Shown piece after piece: positions 35,725 through 44,654 of a stretch of 64,000 bases of DNA. Below the pieces are notes generated by a model. It was given only the letters and a program-made list of their open reading frames with translations. It had not been told where the DNA came from and did no database searches. The DNA comes from Lichenicola sp964247755. GTDB lineage: Bacteria > Pseudomonadota > Alphaproteobacteria > Acetobacterales > Acetobacteraceae. How positions within the stretch are numbered: position 1 is the stretch's first letter; the number at the start of each line of letters is the position of its first letter. Where the stretch lies: contig CAXTVX010000002.1 in NCBI GenBank assembly GCA_964247755.1, positions 1-64,000 of the forward strand, in the 5' to 3' direction. Made by a program: the position numbers and the translations under genes.

Positions 35725-37872
35725 CTGGTCACGTTTCCGCACAGCCCGCCCGCAGCGCCGGGAGGCGAGCCGCCGCCGCTGGCCCCGCTGCTGGCACCCA
35801 TCGCGTCCCTGCCCGGCCTGCGACCCGGCATCGGCGGCCTGATCTCGCGCGCGGTCGGCGGCAGCCGGGTGATCGACCTGCTGCTGCACCTGCCGGAGAG
35901 CACGATCGACCGCCGCTACCGCCCGGCCCTGGCCGCGGCGGAGCCCGGCCGGATCGCCACGCTGCACGTGACGGTGCAGCGGATCAGCCGTCCGGAGCGC
36001 CCACGCCAGCCCTGGCGGGTGCAGGCGGACGACGGCACCGCCAGCCTGGAGCTGGTGTTCTTCAGCCCGCACCAGGCGCGGCAGCTCGTCGCCGGGCAGG
36101 GCCTGACGGTGTCCGGCCAGCTCGACTCCTTCAACGGCCGGCTGTGCATGCCGCATCCCGACCACCTGGTCCCGGACCGGCCGGACGGAAGCCCCGGCTT
36201 CGTGCCGCTGATCGAGGCGGTCTGGCCGCTCACCGCCGGCCTGTCCGGTCGCCTGCTCGGCCGCACGATGCGGGCGGCACTCGACCGGATGCCGGACCTG
36301 CCGGAATGGCTGGATCCGGAGCTGGTGCGGCGCGAGGGCTGGCCGTCGTTCGGCCAGGCGCTGCGCCGCCTGCACCTGCCGCACGAGGCGGCGGCGGATG
36401 GCGATCCCGCGTCGGGCGCGGCCGCCCGCGCCCGCCTGGCCTGCGACGAGCTGCTGGCGGAGCAGGTGGCGATCGCCCAGGCCCGGTCCGCCGCCAGGAA
36501 CCGCCCCGGCCGGTCGCTGCGCGGCGACGGACGGCTGCGCGATGCCGCCCTGGCCCGGTTAGGCCACCCCCCCACCCAGGCGCAGCACCGGGTGCTGGCC
36601 GAGATCGACGAGGATCTCGCCAGGCCCAACCGCATGCTCCGCCTGCTGCAGGGCGACGTCGGCGCCGGCAAGACCCTGGTGGCGCTGCTGGCGATGCTGC
36701 GCGCGGCCGAGGCCGGCGCCCAGAGCTGCCTGATGGCGCCCACCGAGATCCTGGCGCGCCAGCACCACGCCACGCTGGGCCGGCTGTCGCCGGTGCCGGT
36801 CGCGCTGCTGACCGGCAGCGTCAAGGGCCAGGCGCGCCGCGTGGCACTCCGCCAGATCGGCGGCGGCGAGGCGCTGCTGGCGGTCGGCACCCACGCCCTG
36901 TTCCAGGACGGGGTGGCATTCCGCGACCTGGGCCTGGCGGTGATCGACGAGCAGCACCGCTTCGGGGTCGAGCAGCGCCTGCTGCTGGGCGACAAGGGGC
37001 AGGCGACCGACGTGCTGGTGATGACCGCAACCCCGATCCCGCGCACGGTGCTGCTGACCCAGTACGGCGAGATGCAGGTGAGCCGGCTCGACGGCAAGCC
37101 GGCAGGACGCAAGCCGATCCGGACCACCCTGCACGGCCTCGGCGCGGAGGGGGAGGTGCTGGACGCGGTGCGCCGCGCGCTGGGTAACGGGGCGCAGCTG
37201 TTCTGGGTCTGCCCGCTGGTGGAGGAAAGCGAGCTGCTCGACCTGGCCGCCGCGCAGGCCCGGTTCGAGTCGCTGTCCCGGCTGTTTCCCGGCCTGGTCG
37301 GGCTGGCGCATGGGCGGCAGGAGAGCGGAGAGCGCCAGGAGGCGCTGCGGACCTTCGCTGACGGGCACACCCGGATCCTGGTCGCCACCACCGTGATCGA
37401 GGTCGGCGTCGACATCCCGACCGCCACCATCATGGTGATCGAGCACGCCGAGCGCTTCGGCCTGGCGCAGCTGCACCAGCTGCGCGGCCGCGTCGGCCGG
37501 AGCGACCTCCTGAGCTACTGCCTGCTGCTGCACGACGATGCCCTGGGCGCCACCGCGCGGCGCCGCCTCGCCCTGCTGCGCGACACCGAGGACGGGTTCC
37601 TGATCGCCGACGAGGACTACCGCATGCGCGGCGGCGGCGAGCTGATGGGCCGACGCCAGTCCGGCGAGCCGCGCTACCGCCTTCCCGGCGCGATCGCCGC
37701 CGCCAGCGCCGCCCCGGGCGGCCTGGACCGGCTGGTGCGCCGGGCCTGGCAGGACGCGGAGCGCCTGTTGCAACGCGACACCACTCTCCGATCAACGCGC
37801 GGGGAGGCGGTGCAGCTGCTCCTATTGCTACTGGACCGTGCAAACGCGGCGCGTATTCTCGCATCCGGATGA
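35725..37872 (+). CDS. recG: ATP-dependent DNA helicase RecG
   Basis: About 715 aa; remodels stalled replication forks and branched DNA. It shows the wedge/OB domain (RIATLHVTVQRI ... SLELVFFSP), Walker A GDVGAGKT (about residues 308-316), motif II DEQH in VIDEQHRFGVEQR (about 408), VMTATPIPRT and the C-terminal VIEVGVDIPTATIMVIEHAERFGLAQLHQLRGRVGRS. There is no ATG, GTG or TTG near the expected start. CTG 35725, with GAAAGG about 11 nt upstream, gives the right length but is only a best guess. The divergent gap to sdhE is 66 nt. Confidence 0.95.
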   Translation: MVTFPHSPPAAPGGEPPPLAPLLAPIASLPGLRPGIGGLISRAVGGSRVIDLLLHLPESTIDRRYRPALAAAEPGRIATLHVTVQRISRPERPRQPWRVQADDGTASLELVFFSPHQARQLVAGQGLTVSGQLDSFNGRLCMPHPDHLVPDRPDGSPGFVPLIEAVWPLTAGLSGRLLGRTMRAALDRMPDLPEWLDPELVRREGWPSFGQALRRLHLPHEAAADGDPASGAAARARLACDELLAEQVAIAQARSAARNRPGRSLRGDGRLRDAALARLGHPPTQAQHRVLAEIDEDLARPNRMLRLLQGDVGAGKTLVALLAMLRAAEAGAQSCLMAPTEILARQHHATLGRLSPVPVALLTGSVKGQARRVALRQIGGGEALLAVGTHALFQDGVAFRDLGLAVIDEQHRFGVEQRLLLGDKGQATDVLVMTATPIPRTVLLTQYGEMQVSRLDGKPAGRKPIRTTLHGLGAEGEVLDAVRRALGNGAQLFWVCPLVEESELLDLAAAQARFESLSRLFPGLVGLAHGRQESGERQEALRTFADGHTRILVATTVIEVGVDIPTATIMVIEHAERFGLAQLHQLRGRVGRSDLLSYCLLLHDDALGATARRRLALLRDTEDGFLIADEDYRMRGGGELMGRRQSGEPRYRLPGAIAAASAAPGGLDRLVRRAWQDAERLLQRDTTLRSTRGEAVQLLLLLLDRANAARILASG

Positions 37873-37948
37873 AACGATGCCACGTTCCAGGACGGGGCAT
37901 CCGATCCGACCACACCGAGATCCGGCAGCCGCACCGGCAGGAACCCAC

Positions 37949-39784
37949 ATGGCACGCATCACGCCGAGCCGAGACATACAGGGCATCGCGGTCGAGCGGC
38001 TCACCCTGCCGCGGGCGGAGGCCGGGGACGATGCCGGGTCCGAGGCCTCGTTCGCGCCGTTCCTGCGCCTGGCCACGCGCTGCACCGACAGCAACCTCGC
38101 CGTGCTGGTGGTCGAGGCGCCGTCCGGGCTGCAGATCCAGGCGGTGTCCGGCAGTCCGGGCGGCGAGGCGCTGCCGGTCAGCCTCCTGCGCGCGCAGATG
38201 AGCCGGCCGCGCCGCACCACCGCCGAGGTGTCCAACCTCCTCGCCGATCCGGCCTTCGCCTCGGCCCCGGCGCACGAGCGCGAGGCCGGGTTCGCCAGCT
38301 ATGCCGGCGCCACGATACGCAACCCGTCCGGTGCGGCGGTCGGCATCCTGTGCCTGCTCGGCCGCGAGCCCAGGCGGCACGGCCGCGAGGTGCTGCTGAC
38401 CCTGGCCGACCTCGCGCGCGGGATCGGCGCGCTGCTCGCCGTCCACCGCGACAGCCAGGCCGCCCGCCCCGACGCCACCGGCGCCGCGATCGCCCTGCCC
38501 GGCCGGCAGGCGCTCGGGCACTACCTCGAGCAGGTGCTGGACGCGGTGCCGGCGGGCGAGGGCGCCACCTCGGCGCTGGCGGTGTTCCGGATCGACTTCG
38601 GCCGGTTGTCGGTACTCAACGACATGTACGGGCGTGAGATCGCCGACCGCTACCTCGCCCAGGCGGCCGACCGGCTGCAGACCATCGCGCCGGTGCCAAG
38701 CCTGCTCGCCCATCTCGGCGGCAGCGGCTTCGTGCTGGCCGCACCCGGCCGGATCGGCCCCAGCGACGCGGAAGCGATCGCGCTGCGCATGATGGAGCGG
38801 CTGCGCGAGCCGGTGCAGGTCGACACGCTGGAGCTGCCGCTGCGGCCCTCGGTCGGCATCGCCCTGCATCCGGCGAACGGGCAGGATGCCGCCTCCCTGC
38901 TGCTGGCGGCGGAAGCGGCGCTGGCGCACGCGCGCAGCCAGGGCGACGGGCGCCACTGCCACGCCACCGCGGCGCTGGTCGACGCCTACGCCCTGTCCAC
39001 CGGCCTGGAGCAGGACCTGCAGGCGGCGGTGGCGCAGGGCGCGTTCCACCTGAACTGGATGCCGGTGATCGACACCGCGACCGAGCAGGTGGTCTCTTTC
39101 GAGGCGCTGGTGCGCTGGAACCGGCCCGGCCATGGCGAGATGTCGCCCGGGCTGTTCATCCCGGTGGCGGAAGCGGGCGGGCTGATCGAGCAGATCGACG
39201 CCTGGGTGCTGCACGCCGCCTGCGCGGAAGCGGCATCCTGGGAGCAGGCGCTGGGCGTGTCGGTCAACGTGTCGCCGCTCTGGCTGTCGCATGGTCGGCT
39301 GCCGAAGCTGCTGCGGCGCGTGCTGGAACAGACCGGACTGGAGCCGAACCGGCTGCAGATCGAGCTGTCCGAGCGCGGCGCGCTGGCCGATGACGGCTCG
39401 GTGCGGCGCGAGCTGGCCCAGGTCAGGGCGATGGGCGTGCGCCTGGCGCTGGACGATTTCGGCACCGGCTTCTCCAGCCTGTCCGCGCTGACCTCCTACC
39501 CGTTCGACCAAGTCAAGCTCGACCGACAATTCGTGCGCGCGCTGGGCCATGACCGGCGGGCGGAAGCGATCACCCGCAGCGTGCTGCAGATGGTGCAGGC
39601 ACTCGGCATGACCAGCTGTGCCGAGGGGGTGGAGACCGAGGCGCAGCTCGCCTTCCTCGACGCCCATGGCTGCGAGGAGATACAGGGCTACCTGATCGGC
39701 CGGCCGATCCCCCGCCTGCCGCCGCACGCGACCGGCAGCGCGCAGCCGGCGCCGGAACCCGTGGCGGAATGCGAGGTGGGATGA
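37949..39784 (+). CDS. GAF / degenerate GGDEF / EAL c-di-GMP phosphodiesterase
   Basis: 611 aa from ATG 37949 (CAGGA 7 nt upstream); ATG 37877 is possible. A GAF-like sensor domain (about 40-170) is followed by a GGDEF domain whose active site reads GGSGF (about 257) and so should not make c-di-GMP. An EAL domain follows with its residues in place: FEALVRW (Glu385), VSVNVSP, ELSERG, LDDFGTGFSSL, VKLDRQFV, AEGVETEAQ and QGYLIGRP. Expected activity is hydrolysis of c-di-GMP, possibly tuned by GAF ligand and by GTP binding to the dead GGDEF. It probably controls motility or polysaccharide. 76 nt downstream of recG. Confidence 0.9.
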   Translation: MARITPSRDIQGIAVERLTLPRAEAGDDAGSEASFAPFLRLATRCTDSNLAVLVVEAPSGLQIQAVSGSPGGEALPVSLLRAQMSRPRRTTAEVSNLLADPAFASAPAHEREAGFASYAGATIRNPSGAAVGILCLLGREPRRHGREVLLTLADLARGIGALLAVHRDSQAARPDATGAAIALPGRQALGHYLEQVLDAVPAGEGATSALAVFRIDFGRLSVLNDMYGREIADRYLAQAADRLQTIAPVPSLLAHLGGSGFVLAAPGRIGPSDAEAIALRMMERLREPVQVDTLELPLRPSVGIALHPANGQDAASLLLAAEAALAHARSQGDGRHCHATAALVDAYALSTGLEQDLQAAVAQGAFHLNWMPVIDTATEQVVSFEALVRWNRPGHGEMSPGLFIPVAEAGGLIEQIDAWVLHAACAEAASWEQALGVSVNVSPLWLSHGRLPKLLRRVLEQTGLEPNRLQIELSERGALADDGSVRRELAQVRAMGVRLALDDFGTGFSSLSALTSYPFDQVKLDRQFVRALGHDRRAEAITRSVLQMVQALGMTSCAEGVETEAQLAFLDAHGCEEIQGYLIGRPIPRLPPHATGSAQPAPEPVAECEVG

Positions 39785-39803
39785 CGGATCCGGCGACCGT
39801 TCG

Positions 39804-40151
39804 CTAGCGTGCCGTGCTGCCCGGCAGGGAGCGGCCGAGGCTGATGGCGATGCCGGCGCTGACGAAGCCCAGCATCACCGGCAGCAGCCAGGCCGGCCGC
39901 AGCAGGAACGGCAGCACCATCTGCCGCCAGCCGAAGCCGATCCGCGTGATGCCGACCGGGCCAGACCACGACAGCTTGTGGCCGGCGAGGCGCTGCAGCC
40001 CGTCACCGAGGCTCAGGCCCGGCGGGGCCAACGCGGCGACCGTGAACGCCGCCACGAAGCAGACGGCGGCGAGTGCGACCAGCGCGCGGCAGGCGAGCAG
40101 CCTGAGGCGGCCGCGTGCCGGACGCCGGTGCCTGGCGGGCCGGATCGCCAC
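39804..40151 (-). CDS. Small two-helix membrane protein
   Basis: 115 aa with an Arg-rich N-terminus, one hydrophobic helix at about 19-43 and a second near 82-105, separated by a short soluble loop. No family is recognised. It starts 9 nt after the LpxR-like gene stop, so it is probably translated from the same message. Its ribosome site is weak. Convergent with the EAL gene, with 19 nt between stops. Confidence 0.5.
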   Translation of the reverse strand: MAIRPARHRRPARGRLRLLACRALVALAAVCFVAAFTVAALAPPGLSLGDGLQRLAGHKLSWSGPVGITRIGFGWRQMVLPFLLRPAWLLPVMLGFVSAGIAISLGRSLPGSTAR

Positions 40152-40160
40152 GCCGGGCCG

Positions 40161-41204
40161 TCAGAACTTCGCCGACAAGGCCAACGAGCCGAAGTTGAAC
40201 AGGCCGGACTTGGCGTGCTGGAACTCCTGGGTCTGCCAGGTCTGGGTGTAGGACACGCGCACCCCGTGGACGATCGCGGCCGCACCGGCCTCGAGCTCGC
40301 CCACGTCCCAGATCTTCGACACGTGCGGCTCGTTCGAGCGGAAGGTGCTGCCCTGCAGCGTGGCATCGTAGCCGACCGCCTGCCCGTCCACCCCGGCGAA
40401 GCCGTACCAGACGAAGCGACGCGTGGCCTTGTAGGCGTCGGTGCCGTCCATGCCCGGCGAGATGCGCGGGGTGCCGAAATCGCTGTCCAGCCCCTGCCCG
40501 ATCCGCACCGTGCCGCCGCCCTGGGCATAGGTGCGGAAGTCGCCGCCAGCCGCGAACACCTCCGGCAGGGCGTCGACGGAAACGCCGTAGCGGGTCAGGA
40601 GCGGCAGGCGCCAGGTGCGTCCGGCCTGCAGCTGCAGGATCGGCTGGTTCGGCAGCTGGTTGCGCCAGCCCAGGTTGGGGGTGTCGCCAATTGCGCTGTG
40701 GAAGCCGTTCTGCACCTGATAGCCGCCGGCATACGACCCGAGCACGCCGGCCTGCACCCCGGCGGCCGAGCGGGTGAAGTCCGTGTCGCTGAGAAGGTTC
40801 ATCGTCGCCAGCAGCACGCCGGCATAGGGGCGGTCGCCGGGGATCACGGCGCGGGACTGGGTGTCGCGCGGGGTGAACAGCGACTGCTGCAGCCCGAACG
40901 CCACGCGCTGCATACCATGGCCCCAAATCAGGGTGTTGAGGTCGGAGATCGCAGGCGGCTGGTTGTCGGTGCCCGAGGTCCAGCCGATGCGCAGCCCGCT
41001 GGTGTAGTACTGGTCCGAGGTGCCCTTCAGGGTCGAGACCGCGTCGTTCTCGACCTGCGCGGTCCAGGTGCCGTAGGGATCCTGCAGCGGGTCGGCAGCG
41101 GCCGGTCGCGCCACAAGGCCGAGGACCAGGCCGACCGAGGCGGCGGCCAGGAGGCGCGGAGGGGTGCAGGACGCACGTGGAAGGGTGATCGGGCTGGACT
41201 TCAT
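40161..41204 (-). CDS. LpxR-family lipid A 3'-O-deacylase-like outer-membrane protein (DUF2219)
   Basis: 347 aa with a signal peptide (ends ARPAAA-D). The mature domain shows the DUF2219/LpxR pattern: ENDAVSTLKGTSDQYYTSGLRIGWTS near the start, FGLQQSLFTPRDTQSRAVIPGDRPYAGVL (family block with catalytic-site residues), and a barrel ending NFGSLALSAKF with a terminal Phe. LpxR removes the 3'-acyloxyacyl group of lipid A in the outer membrane in a calcium-dependent way; activity here is inferred. ATG 41202-41204. The divergent gap to the cold-shock gene is 305 nt. Confidence 0.87.
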   Translation of the reverse strand: MKSSPITLPRASCTPPRLLAAASVGLVLGLVARPAAADPLQDPYGTWTAQVENDAVSTLKGTSDQYYTSGLRIGWTSGTDNQPPAISDLNTLIWGHGMQRVAFGLQQSLFTPRDTQSRAVIPGDRPYAGVLLATMNLLSDTDFTRSAAGVQAGVLGSYAGGYQVQNGFHSAIGDTPNLGWRNQLPNQPILQLQAGRTWRLPLLTRYGVSVDALPEVFAAGGDFRTYAQGGGTVRIGQGLDSDFGTPRISPGMDGTDAYKATRRFVWYGFAGVDGQAVGYDATLQGSTFRSNEPHVSKIWDVGELEAGAAAIVHGVRVSYTQTWQTQEFQHAKSGLFNFGSLALSAKF

Positions 41205-41383
41205 CGTGCTCACTGCGTCCCGTTGTCGACCTGCGTGTTCTAGGGACTTCGTCGCCGGTGAGGAACCCCAAAGCCGGCACGGTGCCGGTCCTGTAGCGGA
41301 TGCAGAACGGCAGTCGCGGAAACAACACGATCCGGTGATCGGTAACGGTGGTTCGTGCAGCGGCAAACGTGCTATGCCATGGT

Positions 41384-41415
41384 TTGACGCATCGGACGGG
41401 ACGAAACGGTATATC
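41384..41415 (+). promoter_or_regulatory. Candidate promoter in 305-nt lpxR/cold-shock divergent gap
   Basis: The gap 41205-41509 holds no gene. TTGACG at 41384-41389 is a good -35 match; the nearest -10-like sequence is TATATC at 41410-41415 (or GTATAT one base earlier), with 19-20 nt between, which is longer than ideal. If used, the cold-shock transcript would have a leader of about 90 nt, as is common for cold-shock mRNAs. Otherwise nothing clear stands out in the gap. Confidence 0.3.
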
Positions 41416-41509
41416 CGAAGCCCTTCCGACGAGGTGTCCGCCTGCTTAAAACCGCCACACGGTGCGCCTGGACCCAGACGCAACCTTTCAAATCTCGGGA
41501 TTACGACCG

Positions 41510-42217
41510 TTGAGAAGTAACAGGACCGACCGCAGCCCCCGTTCCCCGCGCCGCGGCGGCTTCGACGATGATTTCACGCCGGCACCGGCGCCCTCCTACG
41601 GCGAGCGGAGCAGCTTCGGCGGCCCACCGCGCCGGCCGATGGGCGGCGGTGGCGGCTCGCAGGTGATCGCGTCCGGGCCAGAGATCAGCGCCAGCGTGAA
41701 GTGGTTCAACAGCGAAAAGGGCTTCGGCTTCGTCGAGCTGTCGGATGGGTCGGGCGACGTGTTCCTGCACGCCAACGCCCTGTCGCAGTCCGGCCACGAC
41801 TCCGTCAGCCCAGGTGCCACGCTCAGCGTGAAGATCGGCCAGGGTCCCAAGGGCAGGCAGGTCGCGGAAGTGATCTCCGTCGACGAGAGCACCGCCCAGC
41901 CGGAGCGCCCGCGTTCCGGCGGCGCGGGTGCCGGCGGCTTCGGCGCGCCGCGTCCCGCTGGCGCCGGCGGCTTCCGCAGCGGCCGCGCCACGCCGGACCT
42001 GTCCTCCGCCGAGGAGGTGCGCGGCATCGTCAAGTGGTATAACGCCACCAAAGGCTTCGGCTTCATCACCCCGGACACCGGCGGCAAGGACATCTTCATC
42101 CATGCCTCCGCCCTGGAGCGCTCCGGGCTGTCCAGCCTGAACGAAGGTCAGGCGACCCGCGTGCAGGTGGTCCAGGGCCAGAAGGGTCCCGAGGCGGCCG
42201 GCATCAGCCTGGCCTGA
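41510..42217 (+). CDS. Two-domain cold-shock protein
   Basis: About 235 aa from TTG 41510; a GTG at 41462 is the other option. The N-terminal about 55 residues are Arg/Gly/Pro-rich and probably disordered. Then come two cold-shock domains, ASVKWFNSEKGFGFVELSDGSGDVFLHANAL and GIVKWYNATKGFGFITPDTGGKDIFIHASAL, joined by a Gly/Ala/Pro linker of about 45 residues. Each has the RNP1 (KGFGF) and RNP2 (DVFLH / DIFIH) motifs, so both should bind single-stranded RNA or DNA. Two-domain Csps are typical of alphaproteobacteria and act as RNA chaperones. A strong terminator follows. Confidence 0.92.
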   Translation: MRSNRTDRSPRSPRRGGFDDDFTPAPAPSYGERSSFGGPPRRPMGGGGGSQVIASGPEISASVKWFNSEKGFGFVELSDGSGDVFLHANALSQSGHDSVSPGATLSVKIGQGPKGRQVAEVISVDESTAQPERPRSGGAGAGGFGAPRPAGAGGFRSGRATPDLSSAEEVRGIVKWYNATKGFGFITPDTGGKDIFIHASALERSGLSSLNEGQATRVQVVQGQKGPEAAGISLA

Positions 42218-42254
42218 TCCTGCGCCGGCATCAGCCGGCGACGAACCATAAACG

Positions 42255-42290
42255 AAACGCCTCTTCCACCGTGTGGAAGAGGCGTTTCTC
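42255..42290. terminator. Perfect 15-bp hairpin, bidirectional terminator
   Basis: AAACGCCTCTTCCAC (42255-42269) pairs exactly with its reverse complement at 42273-42287 around a 3-nt loop. On the plus strand the stem ends in GTTTCTC, a modest T-rich tail. On the minus strand the A-rich side becomes TTTCGTTT. Placed between the convergent cold-shock gene and the 65-aa gene, it should stop transcription from both sides. Confidence 0.85.
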
Positions 42291-42365
42291 GTTCATGACT
42301 GTGCCGGAATATCGGGTACCGGCCGACCGGTCATCTCCGGCCGGTCAGTCGTAGCGCGCGAGGTG

Positions 42366-42563
42366 TCAGCGGGCGGAAGCCAGCTGGACCTCGTCGATGA
42401 CCCGCTCATGGCTGTCGTTCAGGCTCTTGACCCGATACTGGAAGCCTTGGTTGGTCACCGGCATGGCCCGGACGACGGTATAGACGCCCCGCGTGACGTT
42501 GTTGTCGTACTTTCCCGGCACGAAGGACACGCGGTCCCCGATCCCGAATTTCGGCATTGTCAT
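42366..42563 (-). CDS. Small SH3-like conserved hypothetical protein, 65 aa
   Basis: The ATG at 42561-42563 has AAGGA about 7 nt upstream. The sequence (FGIGDRVSFVPGKYDN ... RGVYTVVRAMP ... QYRVKSLNDSHERVIDE) reads as a five-strand SH3-like barrel ending in a short helix. Proteins like this are common in alphaproteobacteria and are annotated as hypothetical. It lies 52 nt downstream of the single-domain cold-shock gene on the same strand and may share its transcript, which would fit a role with RNA or in cold adaptation. Function unknown. Confidence 0.78.
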   Translation of the reverse strand: MTMPKFGIGDRVSFVPGKYDNNVTRGVYTVVRAMPVTNQGFQYRVKSLNDSHERVIDEVQLASAR

Positions 42564-42615
42564 GACGGATCCTTGTCAACGGCCCGGCCGAAGCCGGGCC
42601 GTCCGGTCAGGCAGA

Positions 42616-42822
42616 TCAGCTGGCCTGGAGGTTTCCGGCGGAAACCTTGCCCTGCTGACCGCGCTCGAGCTCGTAGCTGACCTTCTGGCCCTCGTTCAGG
42701 CCGTTCAGGCCGGCGCGCTCGACGGCGGAGATGTGCACGAACACATCCTTGGAGCCGTCATCGGGCTGGATGAACCCATAACCCTTTTGGCCATTGAACC
42801 ACTTCACTGTACCTGTCGACAT
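42616..42822 (-). CDS. Cold-shock protein CspA family, 68 aa
   Basis: A canonical single cold-shock domain, GTVKWFNGQKGYGFIQPDDGSKDVFVHISAVERAG, with RNP1 (KGYGFI) and RNP2 (VFVHI) intact, ending KVSAGNLQAS. AGAGGAG lies about 8 nt before the ATG. Acts as an RNA/ssDNA chaperone in the cytoplasm. The 248-nt upstream gap to the divergent membrane-protein gene could supply the long leader typical of csp mRNAs, though no cold-box sequence was recognised. Confidence 0.95.
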   Translation of the reverse strand: MSTGTVKWFNGQKGYGFIQPDDGSKDVFVHISAVERAGLNGLNEGQKVSYELERGQQGKVSAGNLQAS

Positions 42823-43070
42823 ATCAAGTCTCCTCTAGGCCTGCCGCCCGCGAGGATGCGGACAGCTTCACTTTTCGTTTGGGAGAATTTGAAGTCGACG
42901 TGCGTCACTACGAAGATCGGTTCTTCCCGGCCGAAAAGACAGCCGATCGACTGAACATAGACCCTGCCCGCCGGAATACAACCATTGTCTTGCACCGATC
43001 GCGGTGCCCCGATTTGCAGCGGACCCGTCCGATACCCGATCATGCACCGGTCGGAACCGGGGGATCTGCC

Positions 43071-43694
43071 GTGCTGCGTCATCTTCAACATCGCCCGTCG
43101 CTTCTGGTCGGGCTGGTCTTCGTCGCGGTGACGTTCGCCTGCTCGCTGCTGGTGGCGCGCCCGGTCACCGCAGCGCTGATGGCCTGGGACGTCGGCGTGG
43201 TCGCCTACGGCATCACCTTCCTGGTGCTGATCCGCGGGGTGACGCCGGAGCGGCTGCGCCAGGACGGGATCCTGCTCGACGAGAGCCGGTGGACCATGCT
43301 GACCATCACCATCGCCGCCGCGGTCGCCTCGCTCGGCGCCATCGTGCTGGAGCTGGCGCAGATCCACGGCAAACACCACGCCGGCTGGCTGATGGCCCTC
43401 GCCGGGGCGACCGTGGTGCTGTCCTGGTTCTTCGTGCACACCATCTTCACCACCCATTACGCTCACGATTTCTGGCGCAGCGGCGGCCTGCTGTTCCCGG
43501 GCAACGACCGGCCGGGGATCGGCGAGTTCTTCTACTTCTCGTTCTGCATGGCGGTGGCGAGCCAGGTCAGCGACGTGGCCACGCAGTCGGACCGGATGCG
43601 CCAGCTGGTGCTGGCCCATTCTCTGGTGTCCTACCTGTTCAACACCGCGATCATCGCGCTTGGCGTCAACATCGCCGCTTCGCTGGCCAGTTGA
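43071..43694 (+). CDS. DUF1345 membrane protein
   Basis: 207 aa from GTG 43071, which has GGGGGA 6 nt upstream. About five hydrophobic helices; the block DESRWTMLTITIAAAVASLGAIV, then VLSWFFVHTIFTTHYAHDF, then FYFSFCMAVASQVSDVATQSDRMRQLVLAHSLVSYLFNTAIIALGVN is the DUF1345 signature. An inner-membrane family of unknown function, widespread in proteobacteria. Longer upstream starts would add a hydrophilic stretch with no ribosome site, so they were rejected. Confidence 0.88.
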   Translation: MLRHLQHRPSLLVGLVFVAVTFACSLLVARPVTAALMAWDVGVVAYGITFLVLIRGVTPERLRQDGILLDESRWTMLTITIAAAVASLGAIVLELAQIHGKHHAGWLMALAGATVVLSWFFVHTIFTTHYAHDFWRSGGLLFPGNDRPGIGEFFYFSFCMAVASQVSDVATQSDRMRQLVLAHSLVSYLFNTAIIALGVNIAASLAS

Positions 43695-43715
43695 GCGCCA
43701 GCTCGTGAACACCGT

Positions 43716-44450
43716 TCACGGCGGCACCACGGCGCCGCTCCAGTCCAGCACCGAGCCGCTGTGCGAGGCATCGAGCCCGTCGACGACCGACAGCAGCCGG
43801 CCCGCCGACCAGGCTGGCGTGAACAGTTGGCTCTCCACGACGCCGCGCTGGTACGGCCTGCTGAGCGGAGTGTCGACCGTGCCGGGGTGCAACCCGACAC
43901 AGAATGTCTCCGGCGCGCGGCGCGCCACCTCGATCGCCAGGTTGCGCAGGATCATGTTCAGGGCGGCCTTGGAGGCGCGATACGCGTGCCAGCCGCCGGA
44001 TCGGTTGTCGCCGATGCTGCCGACCCGTGCCGACAGCACCGCGAACACGCTGCGCCCCGGCCGCACCAGCAGCGGCAGCATGTGCTTGGCCACCAGCGCC
44101 GGACCCACGGCGTTGATGCGGTAGCTCCGCACCAGCGCCTCCGGATCGAGCGCCCGGAACGTCTTCTCCGGCTCCAGGCCGGTCCCGTGCAGCAGGCCGG
44201 TCGCCACCAGCACCAGGCGCAACGGTCCGGGCACCAGGGCGGCCGCGGCGGCGATGCTGTCCTCGTCCAGCAGGTCGATCGGCGCGTGCCAGACCCGGTC
44301 GGCCGGATTGCGCCCAGGCGTCGCGCGGCGCGACAAGGCGATCACCCGGCCGATCTCCGGCATCTCCGCCAGCGCCGACACCAGTGCCGCGCCGAGCCCG
44401 CCGGAGGCGCCGACGACCATCGCGGTGCCGCCCGGCAACAGGCTCCTCAT
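43716..44450 (-). CDS. Short-chain dehydrogenase/reductase
   Basis: 244 aa Rossmann enzyme: nucleotide-binding GASGGLGAAL (about 14-23), the NAVGPALVAKHMLPLL segment, a Ser-Tyr-Lys set with YRASKAALNM, and LHPGTVDTPLSRPY. It is of the CsgA-like/SDR a type acting with NAD(P)H on a carbonyl or hydroxyl. Substrate unknown. The last gene of a possible operon after the receiver, SRAP and small-lipoprotein genes (26 nt gap), downstream of a blue-light kinase divergon. Confidence 0.88.
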   Translation of the reverse strand: MRSLLPGGTAMVVGASGGLGAALVSALAEMPEIGRVIALSRRATPGRNPADRVWHAPIDLLDEDSIAAAAALVPGPLRLVLVATGLLHGTGLEPEKTFRALDPEALVRSYRINAVGPALVAKHMLPLLVRPGRSVFAVLSARVGSIGDNRSGGWHAYRASKAALNMILRNLAIEVARRAPETFCVGLHPGTVDTPLSRPYQRGVVESQLFTPAWSAGRLLSVVDGLDASHSGSVLDWSGAVVPP

Positions 44451-44476
44451 CGTCCCGTCTCCACGACCGACCCCGG

Positions 44477-44605
44477 CTAGTGCCCGCCGAAGCCGCCGCT
44501 CACGTAGGGCCCGCGGCCGGCTGCACGGTCGTCACCCGGCCCGCGGTCACAGGCCGCCGTCACGAGCGGGACGGTCAACACCAGGATCAGCAGCAGCTTG
44601 GTCAT
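44477..44605 (-). CDS. Tiny lipoprotein, 42 aa
   Basis: The ATG at 44603-44605 has GGGAGGG 6 nt upstream. It begins a textbook lipoprotein signal (TKLLLILVLTVPLVTAAC, Cys19) followed by a short Asp/Gly/Arg tail. The size resembles entericidin-type lipoproteins, but no sequence match is claimed. It lies 49 nt after the SRAP gene and 26 nt before the SDR gene on the same strand. Confidence 0.65.
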   Translation of the reverse strand: MTKLLLILVLTVPLVTAACDRGPGDDRAAGRGPYVSGGFGGH

Positions 44606-44654
44606 CGCGGGCCCTCCCTGCCGGCAACGCCCGATCCGGCCGGCTGTTGCGGCG

